64,000 nt of DNA from JBBSHE01 sp038253325 (lineage in GTDB: Bacteria > Actinomycetota > Actinomycetes > Propionibacteriales > Nocardioidaceae), in the NCBI GenBank assembly GCA_038253325.1, contig JBBSHE010000006.1, positions 31,724-95,723 on the forward strand. The letters are read 5' to 3'. A program made the position numbers and the translations under genes. Positions 26,541 to 35,863 of this stretch are shown one piece after another (the stretch's first letter is position 1; each line of letters starts with the position of its first letter). A model generated the notes under the pieces. The model was not told the DNA's origin. It did no database searches and saw only the letters and a program-made list of their open reading frames with translations.

Positions 26541-28073
26541 CTACGGCCGTCGCCAGCTGCGACCGTCTCGGGCCAGCATCTCGTGTGCTGACCGCGGTCC
26601 CCAGGTTCCCGCCTCGTACGCGTCTGGCTGCCCATGCTGCGCCCAGTGCTCGATGACCGGGTCCAGGATCATCCACGACATCTCGACCTCCTCGTGTCGC
26701 GGAAACAACGGCGGGTCGCCGAGCAGGACGTCGAGGATCAGACGCTCGTATGCCTCCGGGCTCGACTCGGTGAACGCACCGCCGTAAGCGAAGTCCATGT
26801 TGACGTCACGGATCTCCATCGCGCTCCCGGGGATCTTCGCCCCGAACCGGACGGTCACGCCCTCGTCGGGCTGGATGCGCATCACCAGCGCGTTCTGGCC
26901 GAGCTCCTCGGTCTCCGTCGCGTCGAACGGCAGATGGGGTGCCCGCTTGAAAACGACGGCGACCTCCGTGACCCGCCGGCCGAGACGCTTGCCGGTCCGA
27001 AGATAGAACGGGACCCCGGCCCAACGCCGGGTGTCGATCTCGAGCTTGACGGCAGCGAACGTCTCCGTCTGAGAGGTGCGCGGGATGTCGGACTCGTCGA
27101 GGTAGCCGATCACGTGCTGGCCACCCTGCCAGCCGGCGGCGTACTGTCCGCGCGCCGTGTGCCGGTCCAGCCGCTCCGGCAGCTTGACCGCCGACAGCAC
27201 CTTCTGCTTCTCGGTCCGCAACGCCTTCGCCTCGAACGACACCGGTTCCTCCATGGCGACGAGCGCCATCAGCTGGATGAGGTGGTTCTGAATGACGTCT
27301 CGGGCGGCGCCGATCCCGTCGTAGTACCCGGCCCGGCCACCGATGCCGATGTCCTCGGCCATCGTGATCTGTACGTGGTCGACGTAGTTGGCGTTCCAGA
27401 TCGGCTCGAAGAACTGGTTGGCGAACCGGAACGCGAGGATGTTCTGGACGGTCTCCTTGCCGAGGTAGTGGTCGATCCGGAACACCGACTCCTGCGGAAA
27501 GACGCCCTCGACGACCGCGTTCAGCTCCTGCGCGGTCTTCAGGTCGCTCCCGAACGGCTTCTCGATCACGACCCGACGCCACGCATCGGCCGGTGGGTCC
27601 GACAGGCCGTGCTCCTTGAGCTGACCGATGACGTCCGGGAAGAACTTCGGCGGGATCGACAGGTAGAACGCCAGGTTCCCACCCGTGCCTCGCACCCGGG
27701 CCAGCTCGTCGATCGTGTCACGGAGCTGGTCGAATGCGACGTCGTCGGAGAAGTCGCCAGGTACGAATCGGAAGCCTTCGGAGAGCTGGTTCCAGACCTC
27801 CTCGCGGAACGGCGTCCGGGCGTACTCGCGGACGGAGTCGTGCACGATCTTCGCGAAGTCCTGGTGCGCCCAGTCCCTGCGGGCGAAGCCGACCAGGGCA
27901 AATCCGGGTGGCAGCAGGCCACGGTTGGCCAGGTCGTAGAGCGCCGGCATCAGCTTCTTGCGCGCGAGGTCTCCGGTGACGCCGAAGATGACCAGTCCAC
28001 ATGGCCCGGCGATCCGGGGAAGCCGGCGGTCCTCTTCCTCCCGCAGCGGGTTGGACTTCCCGGCGGTGGTCAC
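26541..28073 (-). CDS. zwf: glucose-6-phosphate 1-dehydrogenase
   Basis: 510-residue glucose-6-phosphate dehydrogenase, the NADP-reducing entry step of the pentose phosphate pathway. It has the nucleotide-binding GVTGDLARKK (31-40), the catalytic RIDHYLGKE (199-207), and FRFANQFFEPIWN and RWAGVPFYLRTGK further on. Starts at GTG 28073, overlapping the pgi stop by four bases. Co-transcription with opcA supports a dependence on that assembly factor. Confidence 0.98.
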   Translation of the reverse strand: MTTAGKSNPLREEEDRRLPRIAGPCGLVIFGVTGDLARKKLMPALYDLANRGLLPPGFALVGFARRDWAHQDFAKIVHDSVREYARTPFREEVWNQLSEGFRFVPGDFSDDVAFDQLRDTIDELARVRGTGGNLAFYLSIPPKFFPDVIGQLKEHGLSDPPADAWRRVVIEKPFGSDLKTAQELNAVVEGVFPQESVFRIDHYLGKETVQNILAFRFANQFFEPIWNANYVDHVQITMAEDIGIGGRAGYYDGIGAARDVIQNHLIQLMALVAMEEPVSFEAKALRTEKQKVLSAVKLPERLDRHTARGQYAAGWQGGQHVIGYLDESDIPRTSQTETFAAVKLEIDTRRWAGVPFYLRTGKRLGRRVTEVAVVFKRAPHLPFDATETEELGQNALVMRIQPDEGVTVRFGAKIPGSAMEIRDVNMDFAYGGAFTESSPEAYERLILDVLLGDPPLFPRHEEVEMSWMILDPVIEHWAQHGQPDAYEAGTWGPRSAHEMLARDGRSWRRP

Positions 28074-29713
28074 GAGAGCACCTTGCGTACGATGCCGAGC
28101 GCTGCGTCGCGGTCCCGGAGGTGCAACCGGAGAACGGGGCGCCCATGGTCGGCCAGGACCGCGGCATCGCCGATCGCCTGCGCCGCGATGAATCCGCCGA
28201 ACGTGAACGGCCTGCCCGGTATCTCGAGATCCTTGGTCGGATCGGCGGTGACCTGGAGAAAGACACCGTTGGGAGGGCCGCCCTTGTGGTACTGCCCGGT
28301 CGAGTGCAGGAACCGTGGTCCCCAGCCGAACGTCGTCGGGCGACCGGTGCGGGCGGCGAGTGTGTCGCGTACCTGCGCCAGGTCGGCATCGGCCGTGCGG
28401 TCGAGGTACGCCATCACCGCGAGGTAGCCCCGCTCCGGGTCCAGCCGGCAGAGCAGGGCCTCGACGGCCGCGGAGACACTGGAGACGTCATCCCCGAGCA
28501 GACCGTCCGTGGCGTAGACGTCCAGGGACCCGTCGCTGAACACCGGCCGTGGTTTCGTCGAGTCGGCATCGAGCAGCCCGCGCGCCGCCTCCTTCGCGCT
28601 CTCCACGTCCGGCTGGTCGAACGGGTTGATCCCGATCAGCCGACCCGCGACGGCGACGGCGTACTCCCAGAGCAACAGCTGGGCTCCGAGCGGTGCCCGG
28701 ACGGAGGCGCCGTACCCGGAGGACGGGCGCACGTCCTCGACCAGGTCCCCGATCGTCACCAAGACCTCGTCGGGGCTGTTCGGGTCGAAGTTGGGGGAGT
28801 CGGTGCCGGCGACCACCACGGGGAGGATGCCCCTTCCGTCCTTGCCGGTGGACTCGGCGATCAGCTGCTCTGCCCAGTTGCCGAACCCGTCGATCCCCGA
28901 CGATGCGTCAACGAGGACGACCTTGTCGGCGCCCGCGTGGTTCGCGACGCCGAGCAGTGCACCGAGCCGGAGGCCGGGGTTGTCGGGGGAGTCGGTGGCG
29001 AGCACCGGGGCGATCGCGCCGGCCGACTCCAGCAGCGCCCCGATCGGCGCGCCGGCAAGCCCGCTCGGCACGAGTCCGAAAGCGGTGAGCGCTGAGTACC
29101 GGCCGCCGACGTGCGGTTCGGCGTCGAAGACCCGGTAACCGGCCGCCCGCGCCGATGCGTCGAGCGGTGAGCCGGGATCGGTCACAACGACCAGGTGCTG
29201 CGCGGGGTCGCGGCCGATGTCGCGCAGCGCCTGCTCGTACGCACGCCGCTGACTGTCGGTCTCGACGGTGCCGCCGGACTTGCTCGACACCACCACGACC
29301 GTTCGCTCCAGCCGGTCTGCGATCGCCGCGGCCACGTAGTCGGGGTCGGACGAGTCCAGCACGGTCAGCTCGACGCCGGCGGTCGCGCAGATCACCTCTG
29401 GCGCGAGCGACGAGCCGCCCATCCCGCACAGCACGACGTGGTCGAGACCGGCCCCGTTGAGGTCTTGCCTGAGCGCGGAGACTGCCGCAACCAGCGGTCG
29501 GGACGCTTCCGCGAGCGAGACCCATGCCAGCCGCCTGGCCGACTCTTCCTCAGCGTCGACACCCCAAAGTGTCGGGTCCTGCGAGGCGATCTTGCCGGCG
29601 ACCCCGCCCTCGACCAGCCCCTGCACGGCCGTCGCGTAGGCCTGCTCGTCGCGGTATCCGAAGAACAGCTCGTAGCCGAGGACGGAGTCGGCGGTCGTGT
29701 TCCAGGCGGTCAC
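28070..29713 (-). CDS. pgi: glucose-6-phosphate isomerase
   Basis: 547-residue phosphoglucose isomerase of the long actinobacterial/cyanobacterial type. SIS-domain features are visible: LCGMGGSSLAPEV (about 113-125), VVVSSKSGGTVET (sugar-phosphate loop), HVGGRYSALTAFGL and a late QLLLWEYAVAV. GTG 29713 overlaps the tal stop (29710) by four bases; the frame extends upstream into tal but without family similarity. Its presence in the pentose phosphate operon lets fructose-6-phosphate return to glucose-6-phosphate for NADPH cycling. Confidence 0.96.
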   Translation of the reverse strand: MTAWNTTADSVLGYELFFGYRDEQAYATAVQGLVEGGVAGKIASQDPTLWGVDAEEESARRLAWVSLAEASRPLVAAVSALRQDLNGAGLDHVVLCGMGGSSLAPEVICATAGVELTVLDSSDPDYVAAAIADRLERTVVVVSSKSGGTVETDSQRRAYEQALRDIGRDPAQHLVVVTDPGSPLDASARAAGYRVFDAEPHVGGRYSALTAFGLVPSGLAGAPIGALLESAGAIAPVLATDSPDNPGLRLGALLGVANHAGADKVVLVDASSGIDGFGNWAEQLIAESTGKDGRGILPVVVAGTDSPNFDPNSPDEVLVTIGDLVEDVRPSSGYGASVRAPLGAQLLLWEYAVAVAGRLIGINPFDQPDVESAKEAARGLLDADSTKPRPVFSDGSLDVYATDGLLGDDVSSVSAAVEALLCRLDPERGYLAVMAYLDRTADADLAQVRDTLAARTGRPTTFGWGPRFLHSTGQYHKGGPPNGVFLQVTADPTKDLEIPGRPFTFGGFIAAQAIGDAAVLADHGRPVLRLHLRDRDAALGIVRKVLS

Positions 29714-30837
29714 CGAGCCCCCTGCTCGGCGGGCTCGGCCTTCGCCAGCTGCTTCTCCACCGAGCCGACCAGCTCTTGCCACGAGGCCTCGAACTTGCTC
29801 ACACCCTCGTCTTCGACGACCTTGACCACGTCGTCGAAGTCCACCCCGACCGCCGCCAGTCGCTCCATCACGGAGATCGCGTCGTCGTAGTTCGACGTGA
29901 TCGCGTCTCCGTTGATCTCGCCGTGGTCGGCGGTGGCGTCAATCGTGCCTTCCGGCATCGTGTTGACCGTGTTCGGCGCGACCAGCTCGGTGACGTACAT
30001 GGTGTCTGGCAGCGACGGATCCTTGACCGACGTCGACGCCCACAACGGCCGCTGCTTGTTGGCGCCGGCCGACTCGAGGCGCTGCCAGCGCTCGGTGCCG
30101 AACACCTCCTCGTATACCTGGTATGCGAGTCGCGCGTTGGCGACCGCCGCCTTGCTCTTCAGCGCCATCGCCTCATCGCCACCGATCTTGTCGAGCCGCT
30201 GGTCGACCTCGGTGTCGATCCGGCTGACGAAGAAGGACGCTACCGACCGGATCCCCGAGAGGTTCAGGCCGCTGGCGCTTGCGCGCTCGAGGCCACTCAG
30301 GTAGGCGTCCATGACCGCGCGGTAGCGGTCCAGGCTGAAGATCAGCGTCACGTTGACGCAGATACCTTCGGCGGTCGCGTCGGCGATGGCCGACAGCCCC
30401 TCCTTGGTCGCGGGGATCTTGATCATCACGTTCGGCCGGTCGACCATCCACCAAAGGGCCCGGGCCTCCGCGAGCGTCGACGCGGTCTTGTGCGCCAGTC
30501 GCGGGTCGACCTCGATGCTGACCCGGCCGTCGAGACCGTTGGTTTGCTGGTAGACAGGCGCCATCACGTCACACGCCCAGCGGACGTCGTAGGTGGTGAC
30601 GAGGCGTGCCGTCTCGTCGACCTCCAGCTCACGCTCGGCGCAGTCGGCGATCTGCTCGGCGTACTCATCGGCGTCTTCGAGCGCCTTCGCGAAGATCGTC
30701 GGGTTGGACGTGACCCCCACCACGTGCCGGTGGGCGACCAGCTCGGCGAGGTTGCCGCTCTCGAGCCGCTGGCGGGAGAGGTCGTCCAGCCAGATGGCCA
30801 CGCCCTGGTCGCTGAGGATCTGCAGTGGGTCGTTCAT
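29710..30837 (-). CDS. tal: transaldolase
   Basis: 375-residue transaldolase with a TIM-barrel. The Schiff-base Lys is Lys140 in VMIKIPATKEG; GVTSNPTIFAKAL (41-53) and SFFVSRIDTEVD are further signatures. It moves a three-carbon dihydroxyacetone unit between sugar phosphates. ATG 30837 overlaps the tkt stop by four bases, and its stop overlaps pgi, so translation of the operon is tightly coupled. Confidence 0.97.
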   Translation of the reverse strand: MNDPLQILSDQGVAIWLDDLSRQRLESGNLAELVAHRHVVGVTSNPTIFAKALEDADEYAEQIADCAERELEVDETARLVTTYDVRWACDVMAPVYQQTNGLDGRVSIEVDPRLAHKTASTLAEARALWWMVDRPNVMIKIPATKEGLSAIADATAEGICVNVTLIFSLDRYRAVMDAYLSGLERASASGLNLSGIRSVASFFVSRIDTEVDQRLDKIGGDEAMALKSKAAVANARLAYQVYEEVFGTERWQRLESAGANKQRPLWASTSVKDPSLPDTMYVTELVAPNTVNTMPEGTIDATADHGEINGDAITSNYDDAISVMERLAAVGVDFDDVVKVVEDEGVSKFEASWQELVGSVEKQLAKAEPAEQGAR

Positions 30838-32972
30838 GATGTGCTCCTTGCGGTCGGCTGGTCAGTGGGATTCAGGGCGGCGATGCTGGCCTTGGCGGCC
30901 GCGACGACCGCGTCCGACGTGATGCCGAACTCGCGGAAGAGGGACTTGAAGTCTGCCGAGGCACCGAAGTGCTCGAGCGACACGATCCGGCCCGCGTCAC
31001 CGACGATCTCCCGCCAGCCCTGGCCGACCGCGGCCTCGACGGAGACCCGCGCCTTCAGGGCCGAGGGCAGAACGCTTTCGCGGTACGCGTCGTCTTGTTC
31101 CTCGAACCATTCGCGGCACGGCATCGAGACGACCCTGGCGGCGACGCCCTCGGTGGCGAGCTGCTCGCGGGCCTGGATCGCCTGCTGCACCTCGGCTCCG
31201 GTTCCGACGATCACGACATCAGGCTTCCCGTCGGGGGCGTCGATGAGGACGTACGCGCCGGACGACACGCCGTCGGCGTCGGTGTACCCTCCCTCGTCGC
31301 GGGGAAACGTCGGCACGTTCTGCCGGCTGAGGACAAGGCCGGCCGGTCGGTCGGTGTGCTCGAGGATCGTGCGCCACGCCACCGCGGTCTCGTTGGCGTC
31401 GGCAGGACGAACCACATCGAGCCCGGGGATCGCGCGGAGCGCAGCGAGGTGCTCGACCGGCTGATGCGTGGGGCCGTCCTCGCCGAGACCGATCGAGTCG
31501 TGCGTCCAGACGTAGGTGACGGGGAGCTTCATGATCGCGGCCAGCCGGACGGACGGCCGCATGTAGTCGCTGAAGACGAGGAACGTCCCGCCGTACGGCC
31601 GGGTGCCTCCGTGCAGGGCGATGCCGTTGAGGACGGCGCCCATGGCGTGCTCGCGGATGCCGAAGTGCAGGACCCGGCCGTACGGGTCACCGGGCCACTC
31701 CTTGGTGGCGCGGTCGGTCGGGAGGAAGCTCGGCTCACCTTCCGGCGTGGTGTTGTTGGACTCGGCCAGGTCGGCGGAGCCACCCCACAGCTCGGGCAGG
31801 TGCGGCGCGAGCGCGGTCAGCACGTTTCCCGATGCCTTCCTGGTGGCCATTCCCTTCGGATCCGGGTCGAACGACGGGATGACGTCGGTCCACCCGTCCG
31901 GCAGCCGGCGCCGCTGCATCCGTTCCAACAGCACCTTCGCGTCCGGGTTCTGCTCGGCCCAGGCCTGGTACCGGCGGTCCCACGCCTCGTGCGCCGCGGC
32001 GCCGCGCTTGGTCGCCTGGCGCGTGTGCTCGAGGATCTCGTCGTCCACAGTGAACGTCTGGTCCGGATCGAAACCGAGGATCTTCTTGGTGGCCGCCACC
32101 TCCTCGCCCCCTAGTGCGGCGCCGTGTGCCTTGCCGGTGTTCTGGGCGCGCGGTGCCGGCCAGGCGATGATGGTGGACAGGCAGATGAAGCTCGGACGGT
32201 CGGTGACCGCACGGGCAGCCTGGATCGCGTCGTGGAGAGCGGGGACGTCCTCGCGGTACTCGGTTCCGCCGTGCGTCCAGTCGACCGCCTGGACGTGCCA
32301 GCCGTACGCCTCGTACCGCTTGCAGACGTCCTCGTTGAACGCGATCGGCGTCTCGCCTTCGATGGAGATCCGGTTGTTGTCGTAGATCAGCGTCAGGTTG
32401 CCGAGCTGCTGCGTACCGGCGAGGGACGACGCCTCGGACGAAAGTCCTTCCTCCATGTCACCGTCGCTCGCGATCACGTAGACGTGATGGTCGAAGAGGC
32501 TCTGGCCCGGTGCCGCGTCCGGGTCGAGCAGGCCACGCTCTCGACGCGCGGCCATCGCCATCCCGACGGCGTTCCCGACCCCCTGGCCGAGCGGACCCGT
32601 GGTGACCTCGACGCCGGCCGTCAGTCCGTGCTCCGGGTGACCCGGCGTCAGGCTGTCCCATGTCCGGAACTTCTCCAGGTCGGACAGCTGCAATCCGTAC
32701 CCGGCGAGAAAGAGCTCGATGTACAGGCTCAGGCTCGTGTGCCCGCAGGACAGCACGAACCGGTCCCTGCCCGTCCACGACGGGTCGGCCGGGTCGTGGC
32801 GCAGCACCTTCTGAAACAGCAGGTACGCCGCCGGCGCGAGGCTCATGGCCGTGCCGGGATGCCCGCTTCCCGCCTTCTCGACGGCATCCATCGCCAGCAC
32901 GCGTACCGTGTCGACAGCACGAGAGTCGACCTCGGTCCAGTCGAGACCTCCGCTGTTGGCTGGGTTCGTCAC
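30834..32972 (-). CDS. tkt: transketolase
   Basis: 712-residue transketolase, thiamin diphosphate-dependent transfer of two-carbon units. Evidence: SGHPGTAMSLAP near 38, the diphosphate/Mg motif GDGDMEEG...NLTLIYDNN (about 160-190), the pyrimidine-domain EDGPTHQPVEHL and FGIREHAMG with the conserved Glu. The GTG at 32972 is chosen because AGGAGG (32980-32985 on the plus coordinates) is 7 bases upstream, whereas the ATG at 32978 is only one base from it. First gene of the operon; divergent from ctaB. Confidence 0.97.
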   Translation of the reverse strand: MTNPANSGGLDWTEVDSRAVDTVRVLAMDAVEKAGSGHPGTAMSLAPAAYLLFQKVLRHDPADPSWTGRDRFVLSCGHTSLSLYIELFLAGYGLQLSDLEKFRTWDSLTPGHPEHGLTAGVEVTTGPLGQGVGNAVGMAMAARRERGLLDPDAAPGQSLFDHHVYVIASDGDMEEGLSSEASSLAGTQQLGNLTLIYDNNRISIEGETPIAFNEDVCKRYEAYGWHVQAVDWTHGGTEYREDVPALHDAIQAARAVTDRPSFICLSTIIAWPAPRAQNTGKAHGAALGGEEVAATKKILGFDPDQTFTVDDEILEHTRQATKRGAAAHEAWDRRYQAWAEQNPDAKVLLERMQRRRLPDGWTDVIPSFDPDPKGMATRKASGNVLTALAPHLPELWGGSADLAESNNTTPEGEPSFLPTDRATKEWPGDPYGRVLHFGIREHAMGAVLNGIALHGGTRPYGGTFLVFSDYMRPSVRLAAIMKLPVTYVWTHDSIGLGEDGPTHQPVEHLAALRAIPGLDVVRPADANETAVAWRTILEHTDRPAGLVLSRQNVPTFPRDEGGYTDADGVSSGAYVLIDAPDGKPDVVIVGTGAEVQQAIQAREQLATEGVAARVVSMPCREWFEEQDDAYRESVLPSALKARVSVEAAVGQGWREIVGDAGRIVSLEHFGASADFKSLFREFGITSDAVVAAAKASIAALNPTDQPTARSTS

Positions 32973-33201
32973 GTGCATTCCTCCTGGAGCGTGATACCGG
33001 TCCGACCCGCTGCTGAAGACTCGCGAGCGCCCGACCGACTCGAGCCTACCCACCCGCCGGGCGGCTCGCTCACTGGTCGGGGCGGGGCCCAGTGGGTGCC
33101 TCGGCCGGTCGCGATCGAGGGTCTAGACTTCGCGTTGTCGTGTGCCGCCGACTCCGCCGAGAGCGGCCCGGCCGAGTCTTCCGTCTTGATCCGAGGTGCC
33201 T

Positions 33202-34164
33202 GTGACCGCAGTCCAGTCCGCTGCATCAGCGCACGCAGACGACGCGGACAAGGCCGCCGGCCCCGTCGATCCCCGCGATCGCATTCGCGGCGCCGTGGGT
33301 GGGTACGTCGCCCTGGTCAAGCCGCGCATCATCGAGCTGCTGCTGCTGACAACGGTGCCGGTGATGTTCCTCGCTTCCGGCGGTGTGCCGAACCTGCGGC
33401 TGGTCGTCGTCACGGTCGTCGGCGGCACCCTCGCGGCCGGCAGCGCCAACAGCCTGAACTGTGTCATCGACCGTGACATCGACGAGCGGATGCGGCGGAC
33501 GCGCCGCAGACCGCTTCCGCAGCACCGGATCTCGCCAGCGCGCGCCGCGCTGTTCGGCGTCGCGCTCGGCATTGCCGCCACCGGGTTGCTCGGTTTCGCC
33601 GTCAACTGGCTGTCCGCCGGTCTGGCACTCGCCGCGAACGTCTTCTACGTGGTCGTCTACACCTGGCTGCTCAAGCGGCGTACGTCTCAAAACATCGTCT
33701 GGGGCGGCGCGGCCGGATGCTTCCCCGCCCTGATCGGATGGACCGCCGTCACCGGCTCGTTGGCGTGGCCGCCGGTGGTGCTGTTTCTCGTGGTCTTCTT
33801 CTGGACGCCGCCGCACTTCTGGTCACTGGCGATGCGCTACCGCGCCGACTATGCAGAAGCCGCGGTGCCGATGCTTCCGGTCGTGGCGGCCCCGGTCGCG
33901 GTGGCGCGGCAGATCGTCGCGTACACGTGGCTCACCGTGGTCACGTCGATCGCGCTGTGGCCCGTGGCCGGCACCGGGTGGCTCTATCCTGCGGTCGCGG
34001 TCGCTCTCGGCGGTTACTTCCTGGTCGAGTCGTACCTGCTGCTAGGTAACGCGAAACGGGTCGCCGACGATGCCGCACTGACCGCGATGCGCCTGTTCCA
34101 CGGCTCGAACCTGTACCTGGCGCTGTTGTTCCTCGCGGTTGCGATCGATCCCCTCGTGCGCTGA
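33202..34164 (+). CDS. ctaB: protoheme IX farnesyltransferase (haem O synthase)
   Basis: 320-residue UbiA-family membrane prenyltransferase that farnesylates haem B to haem O for aa3/bo-type oxidases. The first Asp-rich motif NSLNCVIDRDIDERMRRT (NxxxDxxxD) and a second one with YRADYAEAAVPML are present among about nine membrane helices. A GTG at 33196 also opens the frame, but CGAGG overlaps it, so GTG 33202 with a 5-base spacer is preferred. A -10-like TAGACT lies at 33124-33129. Divergent tkt/ctaB is a common actinobacterial arrangement. Confidence 0.95.
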   Translation: MTAVQSAASAHADDADKAAGPVDPRDRIRGAVGGYVALVKPRIIELLLLTTVPVMFLASGGVPNLRLVVVTVVGGTLAAGSANSLNCVIDRDIDERMRRTRRRPLPQHRISPARAALFGVALGIAATGLLGFAVNWLSAGLALAANVFYVVVYTWLLKRRTSQNIVWGGAAGCFPALIGWTAVTGSLAWPPVVLFLVVFFWTPPHFWSLAMRYRADYAEAAVPMLPVVAAPVAVARQIVAYTWLTVVTSIALWPVAGTGWLYPAVAVALGGYFLVESYLLLGNAKRVADDAALTAMRLFHGSNLYLALLFLAVAIDPLVR

Positions 34165-34190
34165 CGCCCGCCCGCTGGCTGTTGCGGAGG

Positions 34191-35093
34191 TCAGGATCGC
34201 GCAAGGCCGCGGTCGCGCAGGCCGAGCAACAGCCAGGCGATGCAGGCGGTGACCAGGGCCGCACCGACGACGTGGATCTCGACCAGCGCGACCGGGAGGT
34301 CCGCGAAGTACTGGGCGAACCCCACCGCACCTTGGCCAAGCTCGAGGACGAGCAGCCAGGTTGCCGCCCGAACCGCCCGCTCGGGCGCGTCGGTGGCGCG
34401 CAGCGTCAGGACGCAGCCGATCGTGAGGCCGACGAACAAGAAGACCAGGTTGGCGTGGAGCTCGGTCGCGCTCCGGGGTGCGATCCCGTTGCGGACCGCA
34501 TGCACGTCGCCAGCATGAGGCCCGCTGCCGGTCACGACCGTACCGAGATAGAGCACGAGCGCTCCCACGGCGGCGGTGAGACGGCCGAGGACGCCGACGT
34601 AGCGGGGGACGGTGGGCCGCGGAATCTGATCGTCCTCGACCACCCTCCGTACGAGCACGACCGACAGCCCCACCATCAGCAGCGACACGATCAGGTGCAG
34701 GGACACGATCCACGGGTCGAGATTGGTGAGGACGGTGATGCCTCCCAAGCCGGCCTGGGCGGGAATGCCCAGCGCGAGCACCGTCGCGAGCACCCGCAGG
34801 TCTCGACGCGCGGGCCGTAGCCGCAGCACGACGACCCACGTGGTGATCGCGACGACGGCCAGGACGAAGGTGAGCATCCGGTTCCCGAACTCGATGGCGC
34901 CGTGGACACCCAGGGCTCCGTGCGGGGTCATCGATGCGTCGGTGCATCGCGGCCAGCTCGGACACCCGAGGCCCGAGTCGGTCAACCTGACCGCCGCCCC
35001 GGTCGTCACGATGACGATGTTGGCGACGAGCGTGGCGATCGCAAACCGCTGTACGGTGACGCGGCGGGGGTCCCAACGGGTGCTCCGGTTCAC
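34191..35093 (-). CDS. ctaA: haem A synthase, COX15/CtaA family
   Basis: 300-residue membrane protein with about eight helices, oxidising haem O to haem A. Conserved features are the first-loop Cys pair in GCPSWPRC (about 44-51), an early EFGNRML helix with haem-binding neighbours, VSLHLIVSLL and VEIHVVGAALV with paired His ligands. The GTG at 35093 overlaps the stop of the permease gene upstream (GTGA), linking haem A synthesis to the ABC pair. It converges with ctaB, separated by 26 bases. Confidence 0.93.
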   Translation of the reverse strand: MNRSTRWDPRRVTVQRFAIATLVANIVIVTTGAAVRLTDSGLGCPSWPRCTDASMTPHGALGVHGAIEFGNRMLTFVLAVVAITTWVVVLRLRPARRDLRVLATVLALGIPAQAGLGGITVLTNLDPWIVSLHLIVSLLMVGLSVVLVRRVVEDDQIPRPTVPRYVGVLGRLTAAVGALVLYLGTVVTGSGPHAGDVHAVRNGIAPRSATELHANLVFLFVGLTIGCVLTLRATDAPERAVRAATWLLVLELGQGAVGFAQYFADLPVALVEIHVVGAALVTACIAWLLLGLRDRGLARS

Positions 35094-35863
35094 TCCCACC
35101 GGAACACCCGCGCGGTGACCGCGCCCGCCACGACGGCCCACCCGGCGAGGACCAGCAGCTGCCAGCCGGGCGAGCCCGACCCGTTCAGGGACTGGCGCAA
35201 CCCGTCGGCGAGTGCACCGGACGGCAACACGTCGATCACCGGTCGCATCGCCGCCGGGTACGAGCCGGCCGGTACGACGACCGCGCCGGCGACGAGCAGG
35301 ACGACGTACGCGAGGTTCGCCGCGGCCAGAGTCGCCTCCGCCCGAAGCGTCCCCGCGAGCAGCATCCCGAGCGCGGCAAATGCAGCCGTGCCGGCGACGA
35401 CGAGGAGTGCCGCGCCGATGACCGCTACGGCGCCGGGGTGCGGGTGCCAGCCGAGGATGGCGGCCGTGCCGGCGACGAGCAGCAGCTGGACGAGCTCGAC
35501 GAAGACGAGCGCAGCCGCCTTGCCCGCGAGCAGCCCCGATCTCGGCAGCGGAGTCGCGCCGAGCCGCTTGAGGACGCCATAGCGCCGCTCGAAGCCGGTG
35601 GCGATCGCGAGCGAGGTGAAGGACGTGGACAGGACGGCAAGCGCGAACACGCCAGGAGTCAGCACGTCGATCCGCCGGCCGGGTCCGAGGTCGACGGTAT
35701 GGCCGGAGCGGGCGCCGCCCACCAGCAGCAGGAGCGGGATGACAACGGCCAGCAGGACCTGCTCGCCGTTGCGCGCCAGCATCCGGACTTCCATCCTGGC
35801 CTGAGCCCAGACCATGGCCGCCCACGGTGCCGCACCGGGGCTGGGAGCGAACTCGGCCGTCAT
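35090..35863 (-). CDS. ABC transporter permease (ABC-2 type)
   Basis: 257-residue ABC-2 membrane protein with about six helices after a cytoplasmic N terminus (MTAEFAPSP). The pattern ERRYGVLKRLGATPLPR after the second helix is typical of DrrB/YadH-like daunorubicin-type efflux permeases. ATG 35863 overlaps the ATPase stop by four bases. The conserved pairing of such a transporter with ctaA/ctaB and suf genes in actinobacteria suggests a housekeeping export role, but the substrate is unknown. Confidence 0.9.
   Translation of the reverse strand: MTAEFAPSPGAAPWAAMVWAQARMEVRMLARNGEQVLLAVVIPLLLLVGGARSGHTVDLGPGRRIDVLTPGVFALAVLSTSFTSLAIATGFERRYGVLKRLGATPLPRSGLLAGKAAALVFVELVQLLLVAGTAAILGWHPHPGAVAVIGAALLVVAGTAAFAALGMLLAGTLRAEATLAAANLAYVVLLVAGAVVVPAGSYPAAMRPVIDVLPSGALADGLRQSLNGSGSPGWQLLVLAGWAVVAGAVTARVFRWE

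Noticed and set aside
26634..31464. Two very long open frames (about 600 and 650 codons) antisense to zwf/pgi and to tal/tkt
   Set aside because: Shadows of well-supported genes. They cross several real gene junctions and show no domain.
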